DNA of 64,000 nucleotides from Morinoia aosen. Its lineage: Eukaryota; Arthropoda; Malacostraca; Amphipoda; Talitridae. The DNA is taken from assembly GCA_030386875.1 (NCBI GenBank), contig CM059575.1, forward strand, positions 50,684,859 to 50,748,858, read 5' to 3'. Both the position numbers and the translations under genes were made by a program. Numbering within the stretch: position 1 is the stretch's first letter; each line of letters opens with the position of its first letter. A model generated the notes under the pieces. It saw nothing but the letters and a program-made list of their open reading frames with translations, was not told where the DNA came from and ran no database searches. Positions 33,812 to 49,300 of this stretch are shown piece by piece.

Positions 33812-36800
33812 GTTAGTACGAGATGAGTTACGTTTCTAATGCAAGTAGTGGTCAAACTAAATTCTGGTGTTGTCATATTCGATCTGAAGCCTAGTGATTC
33901 GTTTCGTTAGCGATATCACTAGTCTATGTCAATTCTTTCATACATTTTATAAACATTTGTCTTCAGCTACTATAACCCCAAATTTACTTTTCTTGCATGA
34001 TCTAAATTTTCATCTTTGGCTTTGTATTTTCTTTCATTAGTGTTGCTGTGAGTGATTAATTCAAAAAGACTTTTAGAAGTTAAACTTCGTCTTTGTACAA
34101 CCATTGTTCTGTGGTAATTCTATTTCACAAGACATTTCATTATTTGTGCAGATTACTGTACGCAGTTTAGAACTGTTGTGCATAAATTGCCTACACTTTG
34201 TGCCTCTTAAAAGTGCTTCATGCTTGAAGTGGCAGCTAGAAGGCATGAAACACATTGACATTTATGTTTATGGTCTCAAGTTTTCCCTTTGAGATAAGAA
34301 CGTTGAAATCACTTTCTTATCATTAGTGAGGTTATGAGGATGTCAATATTTTAAAATAAAAGTTCATTCTGAGAAAAACTGGAAAAACTGATATCTTATG
34401 AGGAAATGCGTGACGTGCAGTAATTTGTAGTGGTGGAAATAATTACCAACTCATCTGTATAAGTACCGGAAGCACTTACCGCCGGTTAACTTTCAGTTGT
34501 ACAACCATTGCATATGTTTGAGTGAATTTATTGTCTTACGATTGAATTTCGTAAGCATGTTCTGTTCATAATTGGATTGTGTGAAACCAAAATCGTTCAG
34601 TGCGATATTCGGGCTTTGAGAAGGCGAATGTCTTCTGTATGCGCATCACAAGTATACATCATGGAACTCCCTGGAATATTGTTTCCTTTTCTATCACTAA
34701 GATAATCTTTAATTTCTTTTCGTTTAAATTATGCCAAGAGTTTCATCCCTACAGGTGATCATGCTATCAGAAGTACCAGTTTTTTGGTTCATTGTTTGAC
34801 ACAGAATGGTAATGAAATGTATTCCAAGTCTGTCTGTTATATCATTTGAAGTAAACAGATATGAGTTTTAAGATGCTTCTAGCAGAAAATGTATATTTTT
34901 GTTCGGACACATTGAAAAATCAAATCGTAAGATTAGATGCCGCGAGCAGAAGTAGCACTGTTGTATCACGGTTTCCTAACTGGTTAATGTTGAAGTAACT
35001 CTCAATGATAACTTGCTATTGATCTTCGTCCCTCACTTGAAGATCTGTCTCACTGTGTGCAGCTAAGACCTAAATTATTCTACGGATTTAACTCTGTTTA
35101 TTTCAGTATATATTCTGAAAAAATTGCGACTCCAGGAAAATTAAAAATTGCCATTGATTTAATCCGTAGCTAGATTTTTTTCAAAATTCTTGTTAATTCG
35201 GAACTCATTTTTTTGCTATACAACAAGTCAATGTAAAATATAAACACCGGTATTTTAAAGTTATATTAATTTAATTCTATACAAACTGAACAGAGAATCC
35301 AAATTAATCCGAAAATATAGTCCAAACTAAGTGCTAGAAAATACGGTTAATTTAACTTTCTAAATATTAAGATCGGAATCGGACAGATATACACAGGATA
35401 GTCCAGAAATAATAGGCAACTATATACGGATATTTTCGGCTGGAACCGGCTTAGGGTAAAGGCTTCGTAAGTGAACAGAAAATAAACTGAAAAAAACAAG
35501 ATTATTATTTTTATAGGGCATAGCAACTCGTAAAGTCATGGATCAGATGTGTGCACAGAGTAATTTTAAGGTTCCAAGATTTGAAAGCACGGAAAAGGCA
35601 CCAACAAACCAGTGAATGCACTTGTAAAAATAGCGAGGTATAACTTCCTGCAGCCACAGTGCGGTCAAATGCATCTGCTGATTTGGTCAATATTTTTATT
35701 TCCGTGTCAGAGATGCACTTGATGGAGATAAATTCTGTCTAATTTTTAGAATGCAATGTCTAGAAAAAAGTAGGAACGTATTTAGTCACAGGAAATTTTG
35801 TTTTGGCTCACTCAAGATTTTTTGGTGTATAAAATGTATGAACTACGATTCCCACTCGACTAATATTCCGTAGATTTTCTGAAACACTTTCGACGCTAAA
35901 AAATGTCACAAGGTCATGGGATGAATCATAAGTCACATATTTACAATCGTTCCTCAGCAGCGAAATTTAATCGTTGAAGAAAAAATTCATAAATTTTGAT
36001 ACATAAAATCAAAGTAATATGCTATGAAAAACCCTAAAAAAAGTTGCTAAAAATTTTTGTTTTGAGATTTGGGACGCTTAGCCCTTATACGCTCCAGAAA
36101 GACTTACGAGCTATGTTTGAAAAAAGTTGAATATGATGTTTTTTGTTAAATAAGTTCCTTAACGTGCTCACTGTAGAGTGGCAGTTTCTTTCTCATTCTG
36201 GTGTGACAACCTGATACCAGTGCCAGTCTAATCATGTAGATGTGATAACGGTATAACAAAAATGCTGACGTTAGAAGGTTAACTGAGCTTAACTATTGAA
36301 GTGTTTGTTTTTTCTACGTAAAGAAGTACATTTCCTGCGAGTGTGAGTAACTGTGGACTTGTTTTTTATTCTACGAACTGTCATGTGGTCGAAATATTGG
36401 CTCTCATCAAGCGCGAATTTTTTCAGGAGAGCGTTTCGATGAAAGAAGATCTTTGCGTTGCGATAGGGAATATTCATATGTTTTGCGTGTTTATTTATTT
36501 TTTGTCGAATATTTTATGCTTTCTTAAGTGCAACATTCTTTCTAACGACCCAATTGGTTCTTCACAAATACTCAAAAATCCAGTGGAATTTCTTTCAGGT
36601 GGATTAATTGTGCATCACTTAATTTTAATGACGAAAATTATTCTTAAAACAAGCATTTCTTGAACGAGTTCAAGCCTAAAAAGAATTAAGCTCGTTCTAA
36701 GATTTCCCACTCTAGTTATTTTTGACGCCTTCAAATGTCTTTTTTGCTTTTACTCATTCCTTGAACGCGTTCCTGTTCAAGTATATAATGTCTACAGCGC

Positions 36801-39800
36801 AGTAAATTGTTTTCTAACAATTTATTAATTTATGGTTGGTAAACCATATCTGAAAATCTTTCACACACTTAAATGTTGTGCTGTTTTCTTATGGTGCAGT
36901 TGTTTAGTTTTCGTGGATTGAAGGAAGGAGTTAATGTTCGACATTTCGGTGAAAGATGTACGTCAAATTAACATTCGTTTCCAGTATACCCACTCGTGTG
37001 AAACTTATCTACATAAACAATTTTTCACTACGTTTTGCATTGCAGTCTGACTCATAACACGTAGGCAACATCACGTGAGGGAAGTTCAAAATAAAAAGCA
37101 CCCAATTTTATTAAGCATTGCACTTATTGTGATAATTACAGTTCTAGGGGACCTTGCGTACTTGTGGTAGCAATCCCGACCGGTGCGAAAGCAAGAGATA
37201 CGATGCACTCGTGAAGGATTTGCGATCACGCGTGAATAATGGCGTACGAATAAATCGCTTTGGGTTGAACTTGTTGTGGCCGCTGAGCTCAGAGACAGGC
37301 ATGCCAGATTAACCTTATACTGGTGAAATTTCACGGATCTTCTAAAAAATAATACCCAAAGGGCTATTCATGGCTAAATTTTGTTTGAAAATATCAAATA
37401 TAATAATTTTAGTGGGGGAAAAGGCAATGCAACAACCCTGATGAGGGCCAGGCGCTCAAGCGTGGCGGCGGCTGGTCATGTGGCCGCTAAATATAGCGAC
37501 GCGGGGCTGCGTGGTCGCTGTGAGGCGCAGGACAACAGAGATGCTGCGCTGGCCACCTCAGCCCAGTGTCCGCGTAGCAATAAATTGCAGAAGCTCAATT
37601 CTCTTGACTGCACTGCCAGCCTTGCAGAATCTATCGCACGTTCATAGTCCTCCCTCTTATCTTTTGTTTCATGTCCGAGCATGGTAAGCGATGATCCTGA
37701 GTTTGAGCTCATTCCGCCCTAAGTAGTCAATGTGCTTCCAAACGGATTTTATTTTTATTTAATAATGAACCCATCTTCAAAGCTTACATTGTGATCATTT
37801 TAGTATAGATTTTATAATGCCTCAAATTTATGTGTTCGGTGCTGAGATGCGGTGTAATATGCTTACAAACTAAATTTTTACTCATTTTATCCCAAATTTT
37901 AGTCTTCTTGTGAAGAAATTAAGCTAAGGGTTCTATAATTTATCGGGAATGTAAAAGTTAATCATCTTTGCGAGATAATTATGTTTTATTTTCCATTCAT
38001 CTATAGATACGCTTTACTCAGTGATATAGCAGACCTACGCGTGTTTGCGCTATGTTCAGATCATTATTTGATATGAGCTCTAGTCAACATGAATATGCTC
38101 CATTGAAAACCCGTTTTTTCGTTTGCAAGATCTGAAGATCTGAATCACCTTAACTACATCACAGCACGCTTCTTCTCTCCAAACATGCCTGCTAACCGTC
38201 TTCTGCTGCTCGAACAAGTTTCCAATTTTACACATTTGCTCCTTATTTACCAAAAAAATTCAAGTTCACCAACATGTTTTGTCTAGAATAAGCAGCACGC
38301 GCTCACAACACGAGCCACCGTCCGGTGTGGCGGCTGACGTGACTACCTCTTCCTGCGGCGCAGATGTACTCAACGGCACGCAGGCGACGTGTCTGCTTAC
38401 TTGACGGGCAGTAAAATGCGAGACCACATGTTTTAGTCCCTCTGAGGCTCTCAGTCTTTAATTTCAAACCCTGATGGGTCAAGATTCTTATTATTATGAT
38501 ATATAAGATTCTTATTATTATGATATTATTATATATTACGCATCGGAAGTAACTCAGAGTTGCTTCATTAAAATCTGAGAAAAGTTTCCTTCTTTATTAT
38601 ACGCAATCAGCATTGCCAAATTCAGCGGAATGCGGGCTTTAGTGACATCATTGTTCAAAGTTTGTGCACTCGGGCAACTAACTCAATAAATTAAACGGAA
38701 AGAGCTCGAGGCATCCGCATACTCCGTTTACTTGTGTTATAACATCGTAATGTGGGCGCCGCAGCTGCGCCTCCGCCCTGCCAACTTCTGGGCGCTGAGG
38801 CCGTCACGGCCACATCACTCACTAACAGCACAGAAACAAGAACACGCAACAGTTCATCACCACTTTCTACGGCCTCACAATTCTTCAGGCATAGACATGT
38901 GCCATCGTAGACATGAACGTCACTTTTCAGTTGGCGTTCACAGAAAAATTTCCCGTCACCAAGTAACGTCGAAGCTGTCGGCTTCTCTCAATCAAACAAC
39001 GCAACCATGAACGAGGGACTCTGCTTTGTGATCTTACCGAACAGAATTTTGTGTAAGTAACAAAAATGATTGGAAGCTGGATTTATAAGGTTGAAGCTGC
39101 AAAGTTTCTCGAGCTAGAAGTCGTCTAGAGGTCTCTTCCTCTGACAGCAATTTGTAGCGAGAGAAAAGAACTGTCCACTGTTGCTTAGCTACGTTTTTTG
39201 AAAAATAATTATCTGCATTGTTTGTGAATAACTTTCGTTCGTAATTACGATTCATTTACGCTATTATTTTTTCATCGGTTGGCTTGTTTATAATTTCAAA
39301 TTTAAATTAGTATTGAATTCAAATCTCATAAGGTTTTAAAAGTAGTAACGGTGAAATATATAGCCTAGCTGACAGTCAAAAAGTCAAATGTACTGGGAAT
39401 TTATCCCTCAGTTTTTTTATCACTTCACATTCTAGCTGCCCGCTTGTCTTATTTTTAAATATTTTCCCGCTATATTTACCTCGATTCTTCCCCTCGACCC
39501 GTTCTGGCGCGCCTCGTTCCCGCTCGAGTAGTGGGAGTTGGCCTCGTGATGCGTGTAGAATTTCGCGACGGTCCCCTGATTCACTGAAGTAAATTAAATA
39601 AAACTTCAAGGTGACCTTTCTGCATTACAGCACGTATGAGTCAGGACATATCAAACATTACTCGCAAATTTGATGCGTTTATCCGCTAAAAAATTATCAA
39701 AATGAAGAACATGTTTGAAAGAGTTTGAAATTTTGGCCAGGATTTTTTCATCCTGACGCTCAATTGGTGTTTCGCTCTGCATGTGGGGTTATCAAGTTTG

Positions 39801-42800
39801 TTAAAGTATGTTCAACATTTATGATCCAGTATTTAACCCCGCGTATCGAGCCCCATGTGTATCAATACTGAACTGAAGCAACAAGCACCGGAAAACTTGT
39901 GCAACAAAGGAGTGAGTGCAATGACCGGTTGGGAACGTATTACTGCCACGGTAAAAACTTAATTTTAAAGTTTTTAATCTCGTAACTCCACTGAATGTCA
40001 AGTAACTATAATATGATAAAGGATGTACAGTTTTTTATAATATAGTCGGTCACAAGTAAGCTCTATATGTTTCCAAGGGTCTAAACTTAGAACCGTGAAC
40101 GTTAAGGACAAGTTAAACTGTAGAGCTAAAATCAACAACCCCGCTGCTTTCGCACGGAACCTATACCAAAGCAACACGACTTTGCTCGTAATGTGATTTT
40201 ATGTTCGTAATTACAATATTTCACTTTGAAGAATCTAGCAAAGTGATATGTCCAGATGAAATATAATTTTGAAAGATTATATATGCGCTGCTGCTGCTCC
40301 TTGGCATTGGTATGATGTTCAGCTCAGTGACCTCTCCGCAGCTGTGGCAGCTGCAAGCTCACAGGGCGACACAAATGCGCCACGCGAAGCCCCTCGCTCA
40401 TGTGAGACGGGGCTCGAGATCTCGCTTAAAAATCGTTTTCCTTTAAACGATTGTAAATAGTTACACCCTTCGCTGCTTTTCTCCAATTATTTTCAAGATG
40501 TTTCCTTTAAATTTTGTGAGTGTATTCAGATCCCAGGAGGATATAACTTATGAGAGGGATTCAATTTCCCTCTATTCCTGTAAGTCAATGATAAGCTAAC
40601 AACAAATGTTCCGTTTGTACTATCAGTTGAAGGTATCCATTTTTGTCTCCTAATCTATTTTTTACTAATGTTTGACTTGCAGGTTAAGGAGAAAATATAA
40701 TTTCACTCTTTACCTTTCAAAAATTCGCTATAAATCTGTGAGTAGTGCCGTCGCGAAGCCTCGTTCCCGTCAATATCAGTTCAGTAAGAACAAAGAACAC
40801 AATGTGGCATCCGTGATACAGCCCACTTCACGACCTCGGGCTTTCACGAGGAATTAGCATTTTTGGCAGCTAGAGCTAGTCTGCAGTTCCTAAATGCGAT
40901 CTGTTTATTATACGAAGACTTCATCGAGAAGGTATACAGTAAACAGCTCAAACTGGCATCGTGAATGTAAGCAGCGCAGGATCACTTGTAAGCATCTCGA
41001 AGAGACCTCCTAACACCGAAAAAACTCTACGTGGGACGGAGACATTTTTTCGATATTTTTTGCTTGCCTCATTTTAGTGAGCCTAGGGACCAACGCTCCA
41101 ACACAGTAAATCGACAAACATAATAGCCGGTTATTAAGCTGGTCATTTGCGACTTTTACTCAAATCTGTGTACATTCTGGATCATTTTGAGAGTGGAGCG
41201 TTCTGAGCCGAAGATAAACCAGACAGGCCAACGATATGCCATTAATGAAGCCGGCGACTCGAAGAATATTGCCGAGGATTATTAGAGCCACCTACGTAGA
41301 GGGACACACGAAGAATGCCATCGGAGCTTCCACTAAAGAATGACTTGCATCAAACAAAGAATTATGAACGCTAATGAAAAATTACCACGCGGATGAAATA
41401 GTCGGGACCGAGGATATTATTTTATATTATTATCAAGGTAGGCTTGGAAAACCTGCAAAGCTAACCATGCCATTGACATAAATAGAACTGACACAAGTAT
41501 GAGACTGTTGCTAATTAATTTACCAGGGTGAACCGAACAAAATGATGTTTCTATTTTTACCGCGGATTGAACGCTGAAATGAAAAGCCATATTTGTGTGG
41601 ATGTCACATCTTAAAATAACTTCTAAGAAAGAGTTAAAACATATTTGGCTGTCGTTGTGAACTGTGCTTGTTTTTTGTTATAAACACACTCCTCTCATGC
41701 TAGTGTCAAGGCCTATCAAAAATGATGGGATTAACTATTTTCCTTAAATAAATTTTCCACATGTGGATAACTAACAAATATACCCATCCTAATGGTACCT
41801 GTAAATTATCCTTGTACTTGTGCACTGGTGAAACTCGTATCACAGATTCGATCATTAATCATCCTTAAGAGCGTGACAGAAACGGATCAACCAGCCAAGA
41901 AAGCAACAAACGTGTATTGTTGCTTATTATTAGCCAAGAAGTTTATACATATAGATATATATAAGGAGAAGGGCAAATTTCATAGTTTGAATTTCAAATA
42001 CTATGTTTAAAGAAAGGAGTTTTGAACAAAAGCACAAGATTGAAATGAGTGGCAAACATCAAACTTGTCATAACATTTTACATAGTTGAACTATACACAG
42101 ACAAAATATTTTCCATGCATTTATATGTTGACACAAAATGGTCCCGATTTCATTTTGGAAACTACGTGTAGGAAAAGTTCAACAGGCGGCTCGCATTCGC
42201 TGTGCAGTTTGACACATCTTGGTACTGATTTGTGTGCAGGGTAATTTAAATAACTACACAATCATAGGATGCCTGGGACACCGTCCATCAATAGGTTTTG
42301 CAGTCACTTTTAGTTATGCAGAGTTGGCAGCAGCCTGACAGGCTCCGAGGCCCTCAGTCATCTCCACGAGTGAAGTTCGCTGGGAATATCTTAGAAACGT
42401 TGATTACAGCACTTCTACAGTGTGTCGAACACATGTGCCAGTTAGAACTTATCAAAAGTTTTCAGGTATCTAGAGTAAAACTTCCTGAACGACTGCCTAT
42501 GGCTTCAACTCGAGGAGTATTTTTGCAAGATCTGGGGAAAAATTGTTCTTAATCTTCATCTCCCAGACAAGTTGTTATCCATGTGTATGAGTGTGCACCG
42601 ACCTAGCTGGGAATTTTAGTGCGAGCACATCAAACTAGAGAATTGTTTTTGTCAAATTCTTAACCAATAAATTTATGGATGTAACCGAAAGAAATAAGTA
42701 GACAAATGTAACTTCAAATAAATACCGAACCAGTTTTGGCGCCAAAAATTACTGAGTACGATGTAACTCCAAACAGAAATATAAACCTGTTATCACCAAG

Positions 42801-45800
42801 GAAGCCTTCCAAGCCTGTGCGTTCCCTTGTTGAGCGAATTTTCATGCTTAAAAAACTTTTATTTCATTATGACGAAAACTTTAAACAGAATACGTGTAGA
42901 AATAGAAGAGTAGCCTAATACATGTGTTATGCTATTAAGAATTATAATATTAAATATTATAATATTATTTAGTATAACATAGAAGATATAAGCTAGGGTT
43001 GTGATTCCCAAATCGGAGCAGTTCCTAAAACGAAATTTCAGCTGTCTGCTGGCGCAGCTGCAATAAATCGTAGAACGTTCAATCGGTTGTGAGACAGTGA
43101 GATGAATTAGCGTGTTCTCTATGAAACAAAAGGAATTATTGTCGTACCTTAAAAAGTCGCCAGGCGGAAATCTACGCTGTAATGTAATTGCACTAGTAAA
43201 TGTGAATCCTGTGCCTTAAACATTTTTTACATGCGACTTAAATTTTCCATTTACGCAACTGTCAAAACCAAACGATTGAATATTTTTTATAACATAAGCG
43301 ACTCGTTACGAACCATCTTAAAAAAATCGAGGTTTGAAATTCTCCTAGAACTTTAACTGGCATGCAGATTATTGAGTTAAAAAGCGGAAGATTAATGAGC
43401 TGAATACAATTTTTGGCTATCACGTTTTGAGTGCAGTTGCAGATCGCTCACCTTACCTGCAAAAATCCGTTGCAAACTCACGGTTATCAAGCGTAGTACG
43501 AAACAGGTTTATAATTAGCATTAGGGGCAAACTGCTCACTCTCATCTGTGGAAATAAATCAAACTTCAAACTTGAACTTTTATTTTCTAAATCCATTGGC
43601 CGTTCATCATTTTCGCAAAATAATTTCATTTTTTAGAGTTATTTATTTAAATTCTCATCTTTTTGGGAAAAAATTCCCGTGTGAAATATATACATTACGA
43701 TGAGGAAAAATGGAATTTAAATGGTCACGCCACTGGCACGGGCACTTGTACTATATACCGATGTAACTTTCTCTAAAAAAAATCGCCAAAATTCTTTCTT
43801 TTCTGCATTTTCTGGCTTTTTTGCTCGTTTTAAAAATATATACACTTTCGATGTCATTGTAAACTGCTAAAACTTTTTTTTTACGTATTTCTCTGGAAAA
43901 ATGTCTGTTATTTTTTCTCAAAGAGCTGTAAATGTTCTACACTCTTCCCACTAATTGTCATCTCCACTACTTGTCACGATGTTAAAATGATGGCAAATCC
44001 GATGGATCAGCAAACTAAGAAACTTCTTGTAATTTTCATGAGGATAAAAGAATAATCAAAATTTGATAGTGAAAAAAATCCCACAAGGTTGACCTATCAC
44101 CAGTTGTTTCATATTTATCAGTCTCCCAAATAAGTTTATTTTCTGTAAGAAAGGAGCGCTAAAGAAAACAGGGCTGGCGGGAGCAGTATTGATTACAGCG
44201 GCAACGCAAGTACTGGGCTACAAGTAGAGGCCTCGCCGTCCTCTTCTGCGGAATGATGGTTTGTTCTTCATTCTGAAAACTATTTGTCGCTCATGAAGAT
44301 GGTGCATGGTAAGAAGAATTCTCTTCAATTGGTACAATTTTAAAATCAAAGGAATGAAATGCTCGTATGGCAAAAAGCAATTAAAATTAAACTACGGTTC
44401 TTCAAAAATAAAACATTGAAAATATAAACCAACTATTTTTCTCATTGAAGAATCATTCTGCTGTAAAAATGTTCTCAAATATGTGAATGAATTTTTTGAC
44501 ATAGTTTTTATATTTATTCATCACAAACGTTAATTTTTAAAACATGTATACGCAACGCTTCTGACGTTAAATAGAAAAGTCTAATCCAAACTTCAACTGT
44601 GCTCAAGATCCTGTTGAAGTAATCTAAAAAACTGTACTTTTTATTACCGTCAACCAGTGTAGATAATTCAGTGTACTAGAAGTTTTGTGAACAGGTTTAT
44701 AATTAGTAGCTCTAAATAGAGCTTTGCAAATATCGCTAAATATGTGTCAACTACTTCTTTAACCGAAATATTTTTTAGTCTCGTAGGGAAAAATGAATTA
44801 CACCACAACTAGAATTGAAAACGTGTGTCCTCAGAAATTCTTGTGGGTTACTTCAAGAATTAAATTCCCATCTTCTCAGAAGAAAGAATCTCTAGGATGA
44901 AATAGTCGGGAATTCAGCGTTTTATAACTCTTTTTGTATCTCGGCCGAATAATCTAGATATAAAAGTTGACGAACAAAGAAAATGTGTTGAGAGGAAATG
45001 TCCAAAAGTATGCAGCTTATCGTTATGAAGCACAAGAGACAATCACGTAAACCAATTTAAGTTGGTTTTCGAAGTAAGGTTTTTCTTTATAACTGTTTTA
45101 TTCGGCCTTATGTCTCTCTGAAAACGTTTTGAAGACTAGTAGCAGCACTAAATTGTAAAAATCTGAGCAAATGCGTCTACGTGTATCTTAAATCAATGTT
45201 TTATGATTAAAATCATTGATCATTGTCATTTGTCGCTCAGTGGTTTGGATCGTCCTGGGGTGTAATCGTGACTCAGGTTTGCTTTTAATCAGAACGGTTA
45301 GTCACGCTGGCGTCCTGGCAAACCCAATCACCCCTTAAAACATGTGATCAATGAAGCGAAGCTAGATGTGCTGAGGCAGCGCACGCTGCATCGACGGTGC
45401 GATAAAGCTCCATCGCCGCGGCAGGCATCGATCTGTTGAAGATGGGGCGATAAGCGACCGCTGAACCGGCGACGTGCGAGCAGGTGGACGTGACACGCGC
45501 CCCCTGGAAGTTCGAGTGCGAATTTGACTTTTTTCTGCATAGTGGGTGTAAGACCGGCTTTGTCCGTCCTAACCGATTGGGAATATCCTACCGTTTCCAC
45601 GCACGAGTTATTTAGACAACATGTAACGTGCAATGACGATACACGCCTCAAATATGACGGTATGTTCAAGTAGTCGACTGTCATTTTCTACAGAGTAATT
45701 TAAATCACACAAACTGCAACAACACATATAAGAGCGTTCTACGCATAACGGATTTTTAGTTACCCTCAATTGAAGGTCTGTTTCGCTGCCATAACTACTC

Positions 45801-45985
45801 CTCAGGGGTAGCAGCAAATATCGGGTGGCTTTTAAGACCGTTCCTTTAAATGGGCCCCTGTGATCATTTGTCCTCGTCTACCTTGCCCTCACCATGGTGA
45901 TGCTGCCATGACGGGTGGGATCTTCATCATTCCTTGCGATTCTGTTCTCAGACTCAGCAGGGCGCAAGAAGGATAATTTAAAGAA
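33812..45985 (+). other. Probable intron and intergenic DNA
   Basis: Starts at the donor of the preceding exon. A phase-compatible acceptor (CATCCCTACAG, ending 34754) precedes a possible 54-bp exon (34755-34808) closed by GTAATG, but this is speculative. Other minor structure is a 24-bp duplication at 38481-38530, with GC-richer patches at 37440-37560, 38290-38400, 38745-38820, 40270-40430 and 45320-45500. I recognise no gene or mobile element here. Confidence 0.45.
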
Positions 45986-46091
45986 ATGGGTTGGTTCTGA
46001 GAGTCATGACTGTTCTTTACAGTCATACTATTAAAAACATGGGTTGGTTCTGAGAATCATGACTGTTGCTTACAGTCATATTATCAAAAAA
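45986..46091. repeat. 53-bp tandem duplication
   Basis: Two adjacent copies, starting at 45986 and 46039, of a 53-bp unit beginning ATGGGTTGGTTCTGAGA. They differ at a few positions. It lies just upstream of a SINE-like repeat. Confidence 0.85.
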
Positions 46092-46159
46092 TAATAAATC
46101 ATTAACGAATACATTTTCATATATAAAAACTATCTTATAAATTAAATACCAAGGTTTTG

Positions 46160-46390
46160 CTCGCGATAGCCATGTGCTAGAGGTTCTGCCGCCGTGCGGC
46201 AGACACCCAGGTTCGAAACTCGGCGCTGGCGGTGGCGATTTTCTCTGTTGGGTATAGGAGAAAAATTCCAAGCACAATACCCCACTCTACCCAGGTGTCT
46301 GAAATGGGTACCGGTCTTGACAGGGGGAAAGCGTCATGGCGTCCTGGCGTTAGTTATAAGGCATTTGAAAATCCAATGTACAAGGTGATA
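46160..46390 (+). mobile_element. tRNA-derived SINE-like repeat
   Basis: The sequence looks like a tRNA head: an A-box-like TAGCCATGTGCTAGAGG from 46167 and a good B box GGTTCGAAACT at 46210-46220. These are the internal RNA polymerase III promoter elements. After it comes a non-tRNA body including CTGAAATGGGTACCGG, of a kind seen in arthropod SINEs. The 3' end and any target duplication are unclear. Confidence 0.6.
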
Positions 46391-49300
46391 TGTATCAGGC
46401 TTGATTGGAAATAAAGCATTCTTTATTGAATGAGCAGTAGTAATGCAGATTCTCAAATCGGGTGATTCTTCATGTGCTTTCAATAAACCAGTTTCCACTC
46501 TCTCATGACAAATACTTTGAAAAATAAATCACAGAAAATTACCATGAGTACTAAAGAAAAAAATCAAGTTCATTCGCCGCCATAATTCGGGTTTTGTGAG
46601 AACTCAAATGTTATGTAAGCAATTTTTCCTATAGCGGTCAACGTACTTCCTATTTTTAATCACAAAACTGCACTGCTAGGTGTTAGATTTTAATTATGTT
46701 TTAAATTTGTAATACAGATATGAATGAGACTCATTAAATTGAGTTCATAACGTCATAAGAGGATGCGTTAATAAGCTTACTTAAAAGTAGCCATCAGAAA
46801 CATGTCAGCATGATGTGGAATTCGATTAGATCAAGAGTTCTGCAAGCAATTATTGGTGTTCTGCGGGGCTGTGTTGAGCCCTTTTTATCGAGCATTTTTA
46901 CTAAATATACTGATATTCAATGGGCTATGAAAATTTCTTCGAGTATGAATGTGATTTTATAATTAAAAAAGCACGAGGACTCCTCACAAGAGTTTTAGTA
47001 ACTTTGAACAGAACAGAAACATATTTCAAAAATATCATAATCCTCTTGTCCATATAAAAGATAATTCATACGATTGCGATTTGAAGACTCATCTGAATAC
47101 CCATTCTGATAACATTCGAAACTAAGTCCCTTATTAACAGCTTGTGAAACTCGTAATAAAATAAGTTACCCACAAAGCATCCAGTCGAAAACAGTTTTAA
47201 AGTTGCCATTTTTTGAACAACAAAATAGCTCGAGTGAACAGTTTTAAGGGTTGAGCTGAGCAAAATATTACAGCTCAGGTGCTGACAATTGTGATTTATT
47301 TTTTATATGCCCGTAATTAAAAATTTAGAAATGAAGTTTTGATACAACTGTGTATGTATCATAGAATGATAATTTGGAGCATTTCTTTAATTGTACCTTA
47401 AACCTCCACTTTCACTAGCTCTCATTATTCGTTAAATGAGATTTCTTAAAATGGAATATTTTTTGTGCTTCTTGCTCAGTAGTTACCAAGTATAAAATTG
47501 TACGTTACAATTTAAGCTGGCTAACCATAGCCAAACCCTTCCAATTTCATAAGGAGAAAAAATATGAGCCAGCGGGATTTAGCCAACTGGTCATTAAGCT
47601 CATTGACATCAATTTTAATGATTATTAAAAATGTCTATGTAATTACTGCAACACTCAAACACTGAATAAAATGATAAAATGTCGCAGAATTTTTTTTAGG
47701 TCGATCTATTCCTTTTGAATAAATACTTTTTCCCGTTAGCGATGTTTTTTATCCCAGGAAACATCTTAGATCACTCTAAAATGAAGCAAAACACTGCCAT
47801 TCGTTCAGGAATGAGTTACACGTATGGCGTTTTTCGCAGTCGTGAGACGTTCACTGTCAGGTCTCTAGTAAAAATAAATAATTTAGGGTATTAAGCTGCC
47901 AGCCAAATGAATGGGAACAGTTTGTGAAAATGTATTTAAACATCATGTCTATGTTCCGTGAGTGTTGGGCTAGCTCCTAAATTGAGAATTATTCTTGAAG
48001 CGTTAAACGTGATGGGAATGACGCACCATGTGAGTTTCAAAAAGCGAAAAACTCTAATACTTCGAATATAATAGCGCTGGCATCAATTCCCTCTTCGATA
48101 GAGTTAACTTAACGTCACTTTTAAGCCAGCAATATAAATACAGGGATATTTAGAGCACTAACGTGAATGCACCTGTGCATATTTCATGCCTAATTCCATC
48201 ACTTTATGGGCAGCGATTTTTTCCTCAAAAATACAGTTGATGCCCCGGACACTATGAATTAGTTGGAATGTACAACCTTGCAAAGTTGAAATAAACTTCC
48301 ACAACTAAACGAAATCGTGAGACAACTTTATTTGTTCCTACCTATCCACCAAAAATACGTTTATCGTAACCTGCATTGTTTTCGTGTCCTCTGTTTACAT
48401 CATCAGTCGTTGTGCAGTCCAGGACACGAAATAATTTTACTCTGGCGTAAAATTATTCGGAGTCTTTGTCTTGAGCTTGATGACTCAAGCACTTCGCGTC
48501 TCTTTGTCTTTCTTTTGTTGCCCAGATGTGGTGAGCGATTTTGTAATCTTTCTCGTAACGCAGAACCGGGAAATAGGGATTATTATTCAGACTTATAATG
48601 AATTATTTAATCAACTTAACATGTGAGATACGACTTCCAAATTTGAGACGCCAATTAAGTACACAACATAACAGAGAATCTTTTTCTCTTGACGTTCAAA
48701 TACCAGTTAATATACGAATTTTTTCCCTAACTAATGCTAAGAGCCAAAAGTCCTGCATGCAGGTCATATATAGCAAGAGAGGGTTAGCTTATTTATACAC
48801 GGTGCTGCGCGAAACGGTTGAAAACAGAAGCCATCTTGGACTCAACGTTGTCGCTATGGGAACTGCTCTATCCACCAAACAATTACACTATTTTGATTTT
48901 TTCGTGATCAAGAACTGTCAAGAATAAAACGCTAGTCGTTAGGAGAAAATTGTGAGACGAATTTTTAGTTATCTAAATTCGCAATCATTTTAAATGGTTT
49001 TGGAAATCGCTCGGTAATGCAGCGGGAGCTATGCAGCGCTGATACTCTTGAGAGTTACAGTTACGTGAGCCGTATTCAGGGAGTGTTTTTTCATGTACTT
49101 TTGATACATGAGAACTTTTTATCAGCAATTTCGTCACAGTAAATCAAGATCTCCATAAGCAATGTTATAAAAAATACACACTATAGATTTTTTCAACGTG
49201 AGAAATTTATTTGATTACATTCACCGTTCTCATTTTTTCTACCTCAACTTATTACTGGAGATAACTTCGGAATGTCACCTCATCCCATTTCTTGTTAAGT

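Noticed and set aside
35388-35470. Transposon end at ACAGGATAGTCCAGAAATAA
   Set aside because: Resembles TACAGGGTGTCC-type ends, but no inverted partner was found nearby.
36289-36663. Overlapping open frames of 62 and 106 codons on opposite strands
   Set aside because: No recognisable motif, and lengths compatible with chance.
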